Source of the DNA: JAFASC01 sp036265935 | GTDB taxonomy: Bacteria > Pseudomonadota > Alphaproteobacteria > Rhizobiales > Beijerinckiaceae | Direction of reading: 5' to 3' | Length of the DNA stretch: 19,063 bases | NCBI GenBank assembly: GCA_036265935.1 | Contig: DATAOB010000120.1 | Coordinates: forward strand, 1-19,063 | Part shown: piece by piece, positions 5,743 through 13,849 of the stretch | Layout: every line of letters starts with the position of its first letter | Numbering within the stretch: the stretch's first letter is position 1 | Notes under the pieces: generated by a model | What the model was told of the DNA's origin: nothing | Databases searched by the model: none | Seen by the model: the letters and a program-made list of their open reading frames with translations, nothing else | Translations under genes and position numbers: made by a program

Positions 5743-7670
5743 TGTTCCAGCGCCTGCGCTCGTGGCGGATTGCGGTCGCCATGATGGCGGTGGTGGTGGC
5801 GGTGGGCTGGGGCGGATTTCTCGGGGTCCGGCATCTGCAGGGGCGCGGCTCGCTCCTCGACCGCGTCGAGGCGCCAATGACGGACTGGCGCCTGCTCATT
5901 GCCGGCGAGCGCATGCCACCCGACGGCATCGTCATTGTGGCGATCGATGACGCGACGGTGCGGAAGGTCGGCTCTTATCCCCTACCCCGCGCATTGCTGG
6001 CACAGCTCGTTAATCGGCTGGCAGACGATGGTGCGAAGGCGATCGCGCTCGACATGCTGTTCTTGGACCGCGGACCGGCCGATGCCGACGCGCAGCTCGC
6101 CGATGCGATTCGCCGCGCGCATGCGGTAATCGGCGCCGTCGCGCTCTTCTCCCGGAGCGATGCTTTTTCCGACACTGATTTCGGTGCTGGATTTTCGATC
6201 GCGCTGCCGGTCGCAAATGAGATCGTCACACCCGTTTCACCGATCGCCGAAGCCGGAGCGATCGGCCTCGTCAACATGTCCGCCGATCACGGCGGCACAC
6301 CGCGATATGCGCCGCTCTTGATCCGCTCCGGCACAGAGCTCTTCCCATGCTTCGCGTTGCGCGTCAGTGCTCTCGCAGCAGGACGCGATCCGGAGATCGA
6401 AGAAAACGCCATTCGAATCGGCCCAGCACTAAGCGCCGTTGATCTCGGCTATCACTTACCCCTGCGTTTTTACGGTCCAAGCGGCACAATCCCCACGATC
6501 AGCGCGCAGACGGTCCTCGATGGCGGCGGCGCCAAGGCGGTGCGCGGCCGCATCGTGCTCGTCGGCGCGTCCGCGATCGGCACGGCGGATACGTTCGCGA
6601 CCGCCTTCGATCCGCTGTTTCCCGGCGTTGAGGTCGAAGCGACGGCGATCGCGCATCTCATGAGCGGCGGCGGACTGGTCCGCGATGTCGCGACGCGGCG
6701 CATCGATCTTGCTGCCAGCGTGCTCCTGCCGATCCTCACCGTGCTTGCTTTATCCTTACGGCGGATCAGCCTCGGCATTGCGCTCGCATTCGCGCCGCTC
6801 GTTACATGGCTGGCAAATGTCATATTCGCGTTCACAAAAAACTACTGGCTGGCGATGGCCCTGCCGCTCGCGGCAACCTTGCCGACCGGTCTCGCCTTCG
6901 GCTCGCTCCGGCTTTGGCTGGAGCAGCGCAGCAAACGGCGCATGCGCGTACAGCGCGAAGCGTTTCGGCGCTTCCAGTCGCCGGCCATCACCGATACGCT
7001 TGCGAAAAATCCGCGGTTTCTGTTGGAGCCCGTGCAACAGAATGCGGCGATCCTGTTCGTCGATCTCTCCGGCTTCACCGGCTTGAGCGAGCAGCTCGGC
7101 GCGCAGCGCACGCGCGATTTCCTGAAAGAGTTTCACTCGATTATCGAAGACGAGGCACTGCGCTATAACGGCTACGTCGAAAGCTTCATGGGCGACGGCG
7201 CGATGCTGGTCTTCGGCCTGCCCGCGCCGCGTCCGGACGATGCGCAGCGCGCGATCGAAGCGGCGCTCAGTCTCGGGCGCACATTGAAGGACTGGATCGC
7301 CGGTCTCACCTTGCCCGAGGGCTATGAGCTCGGCATGCGATTAGGCGTCCATTACGGGGTGGTCGTGCTCTCGCGGCTTGGCGCCGAGACGCATCAGCAC
7401 ATCACCGCCACGGGCGATATCGTCAATGTCGCGAGCCGGCTGCTTGAGGTCGCTAAGCGAATGGAAGCGCAGATGGTCTTCAGCGATGATGTCGTCGTGG
7501 CGGCCGGCTCTCCCGACGATAGGATGCGAGGCTTTGCCGGCCCCGAGGAGGTCCAAATCCGCGGCCGCATGCAGCCGCTTGCAATTTGGCTCGGGACGTC
7601 GGATTCAGCCGAACAAATCGAAGAGATGACAAATGCGAATGTCGGAAAAAGACGCGCGGACACGGCGTGA
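5742..7670 (+). CDS. CHASE2-domain membrane adenylate cyclase (class III)
   Basis: 642 aa, converting ATP to cAMP at the inner membrane. Residues 8-28 are a first membrane segment; about 35-310 is the extracytoplasmic CHASE2 domain (DWRLLIAGERMPPDGIVIVAIDD, ALDMLFLD, RIVLVGASAIGTAD); about 323-390 holds three closely spaced membrane segments; about 433-615 is the cyclase domain. Metal-binding Asp441 (FVDLSGFTG) and Asp485 (MGDG) are present, as are transition-state Asn562 and Arg566 (GDIVNVASR). Thr555 stands at the Asp/Thr position that separates class IIIa from IIIb, so it reads as IIIb. The usual adenine-selecting Lys is Ser481 (VESFMGDG). The start ATG overlaps the fecR-like stop (TGATG), implying translational coupling. 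cAMP would act on Crp-type regulators in the cell. Confidence 0.92.
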   Translation: MFQRLRSWRIAVAMMAVVVAVGWGGFLGVRHLQGRGSLLDRVEAPMTDWRLLIAGERMPPDGIVIVAIDDATVRKVGSYPLPRALLAQLVNRLADDGAKAIALDMLFLDRGPADADAQLADAIRRAHAVIGAVALFSRSDAFSDTDFGAGFSIALPVANEIVTPVSPIAEAGAIGLVNMSADHGGTPRYAPLLIRSGTELFPCFALRVSALAAGRDPEIEENAIRIGPALSAVDLGYHLPLRFYGPSGTIPTISAQTVLDGGGAKAVRGRIVLVGASAIGTADTFATAFDPLFPGVEVEATAIAHLMSGGGLVRDVATRRIDLAASVLLPILTVLALSLRRISLGIALAFAPLVTWLANVIFAFTKNYWLAMALPLAATLPTGLAFGSLRLWLEQRSKRRMRVQREAFRRFQSPAITDTLAKNPRFLLEPVQQNAAILFVDLSGFTGLSEQLGAQRTRDFLKEFHSIIEDEALRYNGYVESFMGDGAMLVFGLPAPRPDDAQRAIEAALSLGRTLKDWIAGLTLPEGYELGMRLGVHYGVVVLSRLGAETHQHITATGDIVNVASRLLEVAKRMEAQMVFSDDVVVAAGSPDDRMRGFAGPEEVQIRGRMQPLAIWLGTSDSAEQIEEMTNANVGKRRADTA

Positions 7671-7843
7671 TCATGCCCGCCGCAACGGCAGCGCGACGGA
7701 GTACGACGCGCTGAATGGGTTGGGCTCGTATGATTGCAAGCCGGGGGCGCGCTTGCGAGCGCTTGCCGAAATTTGTTGAGCGATCGAAACCGGATGAACC
7801 AATGAGGCGCCAGACGCGCACCCCACACACGTGGTAAGCCGCC

Positions 7844-9223
7844 CTACTCCGCCGCGTGCACTTCCGGCGTGCCGCGGGCGAGGCGCTCGGCCTTTAGAAG
7901 TTCCGCCACCAGGAAAGCCACCTCGATCGCCTGCTCCGCGTTAAGCCGCGGATCGCAATAGGTGTGGTAGCGGTCCTTGAGCTCGCCTTCCGAAATCGCA
8001 CGCGCGCCGCCGGTGCATTCGGTGACGTTCTTGCCCGTCATCTCGAGGTGAATGCCGCCGGCATACGTGCCCTCGCTTTGATGCACGGCGAAAAAGGTGC
8101 GGATCTCGCTCATAATGCGCTCGAATGGCCGCGTCTTGTAAGCGCCGGCCTTCACTGTGTTGCCGTGCATGGGATCGCAGGACCACACGACATTGCGGCC
8201 CTCCCGCCGCACCGCGCGGATCAGCGCGGGGAGATAGTCCGCCGCCTTGTCCGAGCCGAAGCGGCAGATGAGCGTCAAACGTCCAGGCTCATTCGCTGGA
8301 TTGAGAATGTCGATCAGCTTCAACAGCATGCCCGGCGCAAGCGACGGCCCGCATTTCAAACCGATCGGATTCTTCACGCCGCGCGCATATTCGACATGCG
8401 CGTGATCGGGCTGACGCGTGCGGTCGCCGACCCAGATCAAATGTCCGGAGGTCGCGTAATAATCGCCCGTCGTTGAATCGACGCGCGTCATCGCCTCCTC
8501 GTAGCCCAGAAGCAGCGCCTCGTGCGAGGTGTAGAAGTCCGTCTGCCGCAACTCTTGATGCGCCTCGGGATCGAGCCCGATCGCGCGCATGAAGCCGAGC
8601 GTCTCGGTGATGCGGTCGGCGAGTTCGCAATAACGGCTCGATTGCGGGCTATCCTTGATGAAGCCGAGCATCCAGCGATGCGCGTTTTCGAGATTGGCGT
8701 AGCCGCCCGTGGCGAAGGCCCGGATGAGGTTCAACGTTGCCGCCGATTGCCGATAGGCATTGAGCTGGCGCTGCGGATCAGGCGCGCGGGCACCGGGCGT
8801 GAACTCGATATCGTTGACGATATCGCCGCGATAGCTCGGGAGCTCGACGCCGCCGATCTCTTCCAGCGGGGCCGACCGAGGCTTGGCGAACTGCCCGGCG
8901 ATGCGCCCGACCTTTACCACCGGCGAGGCGGCGGCGAACGTCATCACGACCGCCATCTGCAGGAAGACGCGGAAGAAATCGCGAATGTTGTCGGCGGAGT
9001 GCTCGGCGAAACTCTCGGCGCAGTCGCCGCCTTGAAGCAGGAAAGCCTCGCCGGCCGCGACTTTGGCGAGCGCCCGTTTCAGCTTGCGCGCCTCGCCTGC
9101 AAAAACCAGCGGCGGGAAGCCGGCGAGCGTCTGCTCCACTTCGGATAAGGCGGCGGGATCGGCGTAATCCGGGATTTGCGCGACCGGTTTCTTCCTCCAG
9201 CTATCCGGCGACCAGCGGTCCAT
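7844..9223 (-). CDS. Class II 3-deoxy-7-phosphoheptulonate (DAHP) synthase
   Basis: 459 aa. Condenses phosphoenolpyruvate and erythrose 4-phosphate, the first step of the shikimate pathway to aromatic amino acids; cytoplasmic. All four metal-ligand motifs of the class II (plant/Mycobacterium type) enzyme are visible: GGDCAES (Cys68), SCDPMHGNT (His), GIHLEMTG (Glu) and YCDPRLN (Asp). Also KCGPSLAPG and RIAGQFAKPRS. The start at 9221-9223 (MDRWSPDSWRKKP) fits the family and sits eight bases after AGGAG; the GTG at 9230-9232 would overlap that site. It stands alone, divergent from the acyltransferase gene, and converges on the cyclase across 173 bp that hold no gene and no convincing terminator. 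Erythrose 4-phosphate comes from the pentose-phosphate pathway, to which the nearby rpiA belongs. Confidence 0.97.
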   Translation of the reverse strand: MDRWSPDSWRKKPVAQIPDYADPAALSEVEQTLAGFPPLVFAGEARKLKRALAKVAAGEAFLLQGGDCAESFAEHSADNIRDFFRVFLQMAVVMTFAAASPVVKVGRIAGQFAKPRSAPLEEIGGVELPSYRGDIVNDIEFTPGARAPDPQRQLNAYRQSAATLNLIRAFATGGYANLENAHRWMLGFIKDSPQSSRYCELADRITETLGFMRAIGLDPEAHQELRQTDFYTSHEALLLGYEEAMTRVDSTTGDYYATSGHLIWVGDRTRQPDHAHVEYARGVKNPIGLKCGPSLAPGMLLKLIDILNPANEPGRLTLICRFGSDKAADYLPALIRAVRREGRNVVWSCDPMHGNTVKAGAYKTRPFERIMSEIRTFFAVHQSEGTYAGGIHLEMTGKNVTECTGGARAISEGELKDRYHTYCDPRLNAEQAIEVAFLVAELLKAERLARGTPEVHAAE

Positions 9224-9389
9224 GGCTCCCACTCCTGCCGCGAGCAGCCCTACCTCCGGCCGCCCACGGATCGGCCGCCGCTATACACGAGCCGAGCCGC
9301 AATGGCGAGGTTGGCATCGGCGCAACAGGCGCGGGAATTCCGCTGCCCGATCCGCAGCTTGCCGCCAATCGGACAGGGATTTGCCAGCA

Positions 9390-9424
9390 TTCACACGTAT
9401 AAAGCCAAGCTTCGGCCGTGTGAA
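9390..9424. promoter_or_regulatory. Inverted repeat at the acyltransferase start
   Basis: TTCACACG (9390-9397) pairs perfectly with CGTGTGAA (9417-9424), one base before the ATG at 9426. Inside it GCC (9404-9406) and GGC (9414-9416) can extend the stem around a short loop. No Shine-Dalgarno sequence is visible, and the repeat occupies that site. Either a hairpin limiting translation or an operator; no ligand or protein can be named. Confidence 0.5.
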
Positions 9425-9425
9425 C

Positions 9426-10637
9426 ATGCATTCAATCCAAGCCTCAAGGTTCATCGTCGTCGCCCGATGGCTCGCGGCTTTCGCCGTGCTGGTCGCGCAT
9501 GCCGGCAATCTCTTCATCAGCCAGTCGGATATCATGACCGCGCCGCATGGACCCGGCGCTTACGCCTGGTGGTTCTTGACCGGCTTTCCGCACCAGGCGG
9601 TGATCGTCTTTTTCGTGATCAGCGGCTACCTCGTAGGCGGCAACGTGATCGCCAAAGCGCGTGGGGACGAGCCGTTCCTCGCCAAGTATTTTACCGATCG
9701 CGTCGTACGGATTTACCTCGTCCTGATTCCGGTCATCTTGATCGGTTGGGCGCTCGATACAGCCGGCCGGCGCTGGTTCGCGGGCTTCGGCGTCTACGAC
9801 GCATCGATGTTTGCCGGCAGCTTCGATCCAAGACTGCTCTGGCCGAATCTGCTCAATCTGCAGGGCATTTTCTTTCCCGCCTTTGGCACGAACGGCCCGC
9901 TTTGGTCGCTCGGCTGCGAGTTTTGGTATTACGTCACCTGGGCGCTTCTGCTTCTGCCGCTGACGCAAGCCGTGCCCCTCGTGCGATTTGTCGGCTTTGC
10001 CTGCGGCGCTGCGCTCGCGGTGAGCTTCTCCGTCTCGGGCGTGTTCTTCTTTGTCGGCGGCCTCATCTGGATCGCCGGCGCGCTCGTGCGCTTCGTACCG
10101 CGGCCGCTCGTTCGCTCGAAATCTCTGGCGCTCCTAATCTTCCTCGCTGCAACGATCGCCGTGCGGCTAATTGCCCGTGGTCAGATTCCGTCGAACCCGC
10201 TTTGGGCGGCGCTTGCCGACGCGGCGGGTGCCCTGAGCTTCTGCAATCTCCTGCTGTCGCTGCGTCACAGCACCTCGCGCGAATGGGCGCTCTGCAATTG
10301 GCGCATCCACAAGCCGCTCTCGGATTTTTCCTATTCGCTCTATGCCTGCCACCTGCCGATCATCATCTTCGCCGCGGCAGCGGCTGATTACGCCTTCGAC
10401 TTGGGCTGGCGTGCACAGGCGCCGAGCGTCCTGCATTGGATCGTCACCTTCGGCTTGCTGGCGCTGATCCTCTGCTTCGCCTGGTTGCTCTCGCGCGTGA
10501 CGGAAGCGCGGACTGAAGATGTGCGTCTCGCAATTTATCGCGGGCTCGATCTTCTCCGGCGGCGCGAAGCCGAGGCGATCGCCATGGTCGAAGAAGCGGC
10601 GGCCGAGCCCGAGCCGCTGCCCGCCAACGCAGCCTGA
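9426..10637 (+). CDS. Acyltransferase 3 family membrane protein
   Basis: 403 aa. The N-terminus carries the family motif RFIVVARWLAAFAVLVAHAGN with the conserved Arg and His25, followed by FVISGYLVGG and FTDRVVRIYLVLIPVIL, both typical of OafA/NodX-type acyltransferases. About ten hydrophobic segments are spread to residue ~365; the cytoplasmic tail is Glu/Ala-rich (EEAAAEPEPLP). Such enzymes move an O-acyl, usually acetyl, group onto surface polysaccharide, lipid or peptidoglycan sugars; the acceptor is unknown. The ATG at 9426 gives the full family N-terminus; the in-frame GTG at 9420 is an alternative. The gene stands alone, divergent from DAHP synthase, and its stop is only 4 bp from the convergent gor stop. 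Confidence 0.88.
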   Translation: MHSIQASRFIVVARWLAAFAVLVAHAGNLFISQSDIMTAPHGPGAYAWWFLTGFPHQAVIVFFVISGYLVGGNVIAKARGDEPFLAKYFTDRVVRIYLVLIPVILIGWALDTAGRRWFAGFGVYDASMFAGSFDPRLLWPNLLNLQGIFFPAFGTNGPLWSLGCEFWYYVTWALLLLPLTQAVPLVRFVGFACGAALAVSFSVSGVFFFVGGLIWIAGALVRFVPRPLVRSKSLALLIFLAATIAVRLIARGQIPSNPLWAALADAAGALSFCNLLLSLRHSTSREWALCNWRIHKPLSDFSYSLYACHLPIIIFAAAAADYAFDLGWRAQAPSVLHWIVTFGLLALILCFAWLLSRVTEARTEDVRLAIYRGLDLLRRREAEAIAMVEEAAAEPEPLPANAA

Positions 10638-10641
10638 TCCC

Positions 10642-12039
10642 TCAGCTCGCCGCGCGCTGCTCCCTCGGACGCTGATACCGCGCCGCGCGCGTGCGCATCG
10701 TCACAAGCTCCTCGGCCGCGGTCGGATGCAGCGCCATCGTCGCGTCGAAGTCCGCTTTCTTGCAGCCCATGCGCACGGGAATGGCGACGAGCTGCGCCAT
10801 CTCGCCCGCATCGTGCCCGAGAACGTGAACGCCAAGCACCTGATCGGTCGCGCCGTCCACCACAATTTTCATCATCACTTTTTCTTCGCGCCCGGAGAGC
10901 GTCGCTTTCAGCGGCCGGAACTGTGCGAGGTAAATGTCGACAATATCGAAAATCTTGCGCGCCTCCTGCTCCGACAGCCCAACCGTGCCGATTTCCGGCG
11001 TGGTGAAGACAGCAGACGGCACATTGATGTGACTGACTGCCGTCGGGCGGTCGCCGAAAATCGTGTCGGCGAATGCGTGACCTTCGCACACGGCGACCGG
11101 CGTGAGATTGATCCGGTCGGTGACGTCGCCGACAGCATAGATGTTGTCGACATTCGTCTTCGAATAGCTGTCGACAATGACGGCGCCTTTCTTATTCAGT
11201 TCGACGCCTGCTTTGTCGATGCCGATGTCTTTCGTATTCGGCCGCCTGCCCGTGGCCACCAGCACCTGATCGGCTTCGACGCATGAACCATCGCTCAAGT
11301 GTACATCGAGCCCTTTATCGCTCTTCTCGATCCGCTCGGGCAGAATGCCGGCGCGCAAGTCAATCCGGGCGTCGCGCAAGGCAATTGCGACATTGCTGCG
11401 CAGATCGTCGTCGAAACCACGCAGCACGTTGTCGGCGCGGAAAACATGCGTCACCTTCGCACCAAGCCGCGCGAAAATGCTGGCGAATTCGACGGCGATA
11501 TAGCCGCCGCCGACAATCAACAGACGTTGCGGAAAAACCGGCAGGTCGAAGATTTCGTTCGATGAGATCGCGTATTCAGAGCCTGGAATTTTCGGCTGGA
11601 GCACCGGCCCGCCGCCGGTCGCAATCAGAATGTAGCGCGCCCGTACGCGCCGGTCCGACTTGGTGAGGCGCACCGTCCGCGCATCGTCGAGAACCGCGTG
11701 CTCCTCGACAATATCGACACCGACGCGCGTCATGTTGGTTCGGTATATGCCCGAGAGCCGCGTGATCTCCTTCTCTTTGGCGGCGACTAAGGCTGGCCAA
11801 TCGAAGGACGTCTTCTCGATCTTCCAGCCGAATCCTTCGGCATCTTCGAACTCGTCGCGAAACCGGCTGGCATAAACGAAGAGCTTTTTCGGAATGCAGC
11901 CACGGATGACGCAGGTGCCGCCGATGCGAAACTCCTCGGCGATCATCACCTTGGCGCCGTACTCGGCGGCAATGCGCGCCGCACGGACGCCGCCCGATCC
12001 CGCGCCGATTACGAAGAGATCGACCTCCGCATCCGCCAT
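10642..12039 (-). CDS. gor: Glutathione-disulfide reductase
   Basis: 465 aa, a cytoplasmic FAD flavoenzyme reducing oxidized glutathione with NADPH. FAD-binding GAGSGGVRAAR is at 12-22; the redox disulfide is Cys43/Cys48 in GGTCVIRGCIPKK. The second nucleotide fold has GGGYIAVEFA and the RADNVLRGFD segment whose arginines favour NADPH over NADH. The C-terminal HPTAAEELVTM supplies catalytic His438 and Glu443 from the partner subunit. Dihydrolipoamide dehydrogenase and mercuric reductase are excluded by the CVIRGC spacing and the arginine-rich NADP site. Third gene of a minus-strand run with rpiA and the DUF2059 gene (22-bp gap), an arrangement I recall from other Hyphomicrobiales. Confidence 0.95.
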   Translation of the reverse strand: MADAEVDLFVIGAGSGGVRAARIAAEYGAKVMIAEEFRIGGTCVIRGCIPKKLFVYASRFRDEFEDAEGFGWKIEKTSFDWPALVAAKEKEITRLSGIYRTNMTRVGVDIVEEHAVLDDARTVRLTKSDRRVRARYILIATGGGPVLQPKIPGSEYAISSNEIFDLPVFPQRLLIVGGGYIAVEFASIFARLGAKVTHVFRADNVLRGFDDDLRSNVAIALRDARIDLRAGILPERIEKSDKGLDVHLSDGSCVEADQVLVATGRRPNTKDIGIDKAGVELNKKGAVIVDSYSKTNVDNIYAVGDVTDRINLTPVAVCEGHAFADTIFGDRPTAVSHINVPSAVFTTPEIGTVGLSEQEARKIFDIVDIYLAQFRPLKATLSGREEKVMMKIVVDGATDQVLGVHVLGHDAGEMAQLVAIPVRMGCKKADFDATMALHPTAAEELVTMRTRAARYQRPREQRAAS

Positions 12040-12061
12040 CCCGCCCCCAAGTGTCAGCTGG

Positions 12062-12589
12062 TTAGAGTTCGTGTCCCTTTTTCTTCATCTCCGCACGGAT
12101 GCGCGTGACCATGTCTTCCGACAACTGCTTCTGCCAGGACTGCATTGCCGGGAATAGATCGCCCATCAAAGCCGGCTGCGCCTGAACGTAAGCCACGCCC
12201 GACGGGCTTTTGAAGAACGCCGCGGCGTCCTTGAGCTGCTGCTCGGTCAGCCGGGTTGCGTAAAGGCGGGCGGCGCTGTCGATCATTTCATCGACACGCT
12301 TGTTGAATTCCGGCGCCAGCCCCGCCAGAACAACCTTCAGGTCTTGGGTAAGCTCGGGCCGGGTACGGGTGAGATTGGCGCCGATCTGCTCCATGAATTG
12401 CGGCACCACGGTCTCGAATGATCGCGCGATGCCGGAATAGAGGACGACGTCCCGGCCGAGCGAAATCTGCTGTGGTGTCGGTGCGGCCGGTGCCGCCGGT
12501 GGCGCGGCGGGCTGCTGCGCAACCGGCGACGAGATCGCGGCAAGTCCGAGCGCCAGCAAAACGGCGAAGCGGGGGAAGAGGTGGGACAC
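12062..12589 (-). CDS. DUF2059 domain exported protein
   Basis: 175 aa from a GTG start at 12587-12589, chosen because a signal peptide begins there (VSHLFPRFAVLLALGLAAIS, cleavage near residue 24) and an AGGAG lies 11 bases upstream; the longer frame to 12808 would overlap rpiA by 190 bases. A short Pro/Ala-rich linker (about 25-41) follows, then an all-helical DUF2059 domain (about 60-165) with ELTQDLKVVLAGLAPEF and the conserved LKDAAAFFKSPSGVAYVQ motif. DUF2059 proteins are periplasmic and of unknown function. Placed between rpiA (28-bp gap) and gor (22-bp gap), so very likely co-transcribed with both; a link to redox or envelope stress is inference from position only. Confidence 0.88.
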   Translation of the reverse strand: MSHLFPRFAVLLALGLAAISSPVAQQPAAPPAAPAAPTPQQISLGRDVVLYSGIARSFETVVPQFMEQIGANLTRTRPELTQDLKVVLAGLAPEFNKRVDEMIDSAARLYATRLTEQQLKDAAAFFKSPSGVAYVQAQPALMGDLFPAMQSWQKQLSEDMVTRIRAEMKKKGHEL

Positions 12590-12617
12590 GGGGCTTGGAT
12601 CTCCTAGAAGGGCGCAT

Positions 12618-13340
12618 TCATCCGGCTTCGCCGAGAAGCCGGATCTCCGTTGCATCGGCAACAATGATCGTCGAGGCGAGGCCGATGAATAGCCCGTGCT
12701 CGATGACGCCCGGAATCGTTGCGAGCGAACGGGCGAGCGCCTCCGGGTCGGGAATCGACCCGAAGGCGCAATCGAAAATGTTGTGGCCGCCGTCGGTGAC
12801 CAAAGCATGGCCTTGGGAATCCCGGCGCAGGTTCACCTCCCGCGGCAGGCTCAAGGCGCGGGCGAGATTGACGATGTGGCGGCGGGTCGATTCGAGACCA
12901 AACGTATCCACCTCCACCGGCAGCGGAAACCGGCCGAGCCGCGCCACTTCTTTACTGGCGTCGGCAATCACGACCATGCGGGCCGAGGCGGCAGCTACGA
13001 TTTTTTCCCGCAGCAAGGCGCCGCCTCCGCCCTTGATCAGGCGAAGCTCCGGGTCGAACTCGTCGGCCCCGTCGACGACGAGGTCGAGCTCGGGAAGCTC
13101 CTCCAGTGTGGTCAGCGGAATGGCGAGCGACTGGGCGAGATCGGCCGTGGCTTTGGAGGTCGCAACACAGATGAGGTTCAGGCCCGCGGCGACACGCGGG
13201 CCGAGCAGCCGCACGAATTCCGTTGCCGTCGAGCCGGTCCCGAGCCCGAGCCGCATGCCCGGCCGGACAAAATCCAGCGCGCGGGCGGCGGCGCGGCGCT
13301 TGGCGGCGGTCAGATCGGCGGTGTTGATCGGCGATGGCAT
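12618..13340 (-). CDS. rpiA: Ribose-5-phosphate isomerase A
   Basis: 240 aa, interconverting ribose 5-phosphate and ribulose 5-phosphate in the pentose-phosphate (and, where present, Calvin) pathway. Phosphate-binding GLGTGSTATEF is at 32-42, the catalytic DGADEFDP at 90-97 and KGGGGALLREK at 103-113, all as in RpiA. The ATG at 13338-13340 is chosen; the frame runs 14 codons further but those residues (MRRRGRACKALQSY) are not family-like. First gene of the probable operon with the DUF2059 gene and gor; it diverges from the single-domain response regulator across 104 bp. RpiB is excluded by the fold motifs. Confidence 0.96.
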   Translation of the reverse strand: MPSPINTADLTAAKRRAAARALDFVRPGMRLGLGTGSTATEFVRLLGPRVAAGLNLICVATSKATADLAQSLAIPLTTLEELPELDLVVDGADEFDPELRLIKGGGGALLREKIVAAASARMVVIADASKEVARLGRFPLPVEVDTFGLESTRRHIVNLARALSLPREVNLRRDSQGHALVTDGGHNIFDCAFGSIPDPEALARSLATIPGVIEHGLFIGLASTIIVADATEIRLLGEAG

Positions 13341-13395
13341 ATAGCTTTGCAGCGCCTTACAGGCTCTACCCCTGCGGCGCAAACCGCCCCGGTCG

Positions 13396-13422
13396 TGCCG
13401 GAACCGGCCGGCGGGGCCGGCA
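13396..13422. promoter_or_regulatory. GC-rich inverted repeat upstream of the response regulator
   Basis: TGCCGG (13396-13401) pairs with CCGGCA (13417-13422) around a 15-base centre that itself contains the palindrome CCGGCCGG. It lies in the divergent region between rpiA and the response regulator. It could be an mRNA hairpin in the leader of the latter or simply GC-rich chance; no poly-T follows. Confidence 0.3.
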
Positions 13423-13444
13423 TTGCTTCCCGAGAGGCAGACAC

Positions 13445-13837
13445 ATGGCCGAACCCCGTAGACTGGTCCTGGTCGTCGAGGACGAACTCTTGATCCGCGA
13501 GGACGCGCTCGATCTTTTGCGCCGCGCCGGCATCGAGGCGCTAGGCTTCACCTCCGCCGCGGAGACGCTCGCGTTCTTACGCGATCATGCGCAGGAGACT
13601 GCCGCGATATTCGCCGACATGTGGCTCGAAAGCGCGATGGAGGGCTGGGATTTGGTCGCGACAATCAACGCCACGTGGCCGTGGATTTCGCTCCTCGTCA
13701 CCTCCGGCGCGACGGCGCGGCCGCCGACCGGTCTGCCCTTGAAGGCTCAGTACGTCGCAAAGCCGTGGCGGCCCGAACAGGTGCTCCGCTTCATCCAGAA
13801 GAGCGTTGCGCCCAGCCGCAGCTCGGAAGCAGCCTGA
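13445..13837 (+). CDS. Single-domain response regulator
   Basis: 130 aa, a receiver domain with no output domain. Acidic pair Glu12-Asp13 (VVEDE), phospho-acceptor Asp58 (IFADMWLES), Thr86/Ser87 (LVTSGAT) and Lys106 (VAKPW) are all in place, so it should be phosphorylated normally. The ATG at 13445 is preceded by gagagg about 8 bases upstream. Stand-alone receivers of this type in Hyphomicrobiales (FixJ/CpdR-like fold, often paired with HWE kinases) act by phosphotransfer or protein contact. It stands alone in the plus direction, diverging from rpiA and converging with a 12-bp gap on the next gene. It could in principle serve the orphan kinase at 2740, but nothing in the sequence proves that. 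Confidence 0.93.
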   Translation: MAEPRRLVLVVEDELLIREDALDLLRRAGIEALGFTSAAETLAFLRDHAQETAAIFADMWLESAMEGWDLVATINATWPWISLLVTSGATARPPTGLPLKAQYVAKPWRPEQVLRFIQKSVAPSRSSEAA

Positions 13838-13849
13838 TCCAGTTACAGA

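Noticed and set aside
7671..7843. Possible terminator between the cyclase and DAHP synthase genes
   Set aside because: There is a short direct repeat (gcgcttgc twice near 7750) but no stable stem followed by a T-run.
9224..9232. GTG start for the DAHP synthase
   Set aside because: It would lie on the AGGAG ribosome binding site; the ATG at 9221-9223 has good spacing and matches the family N-terminus.
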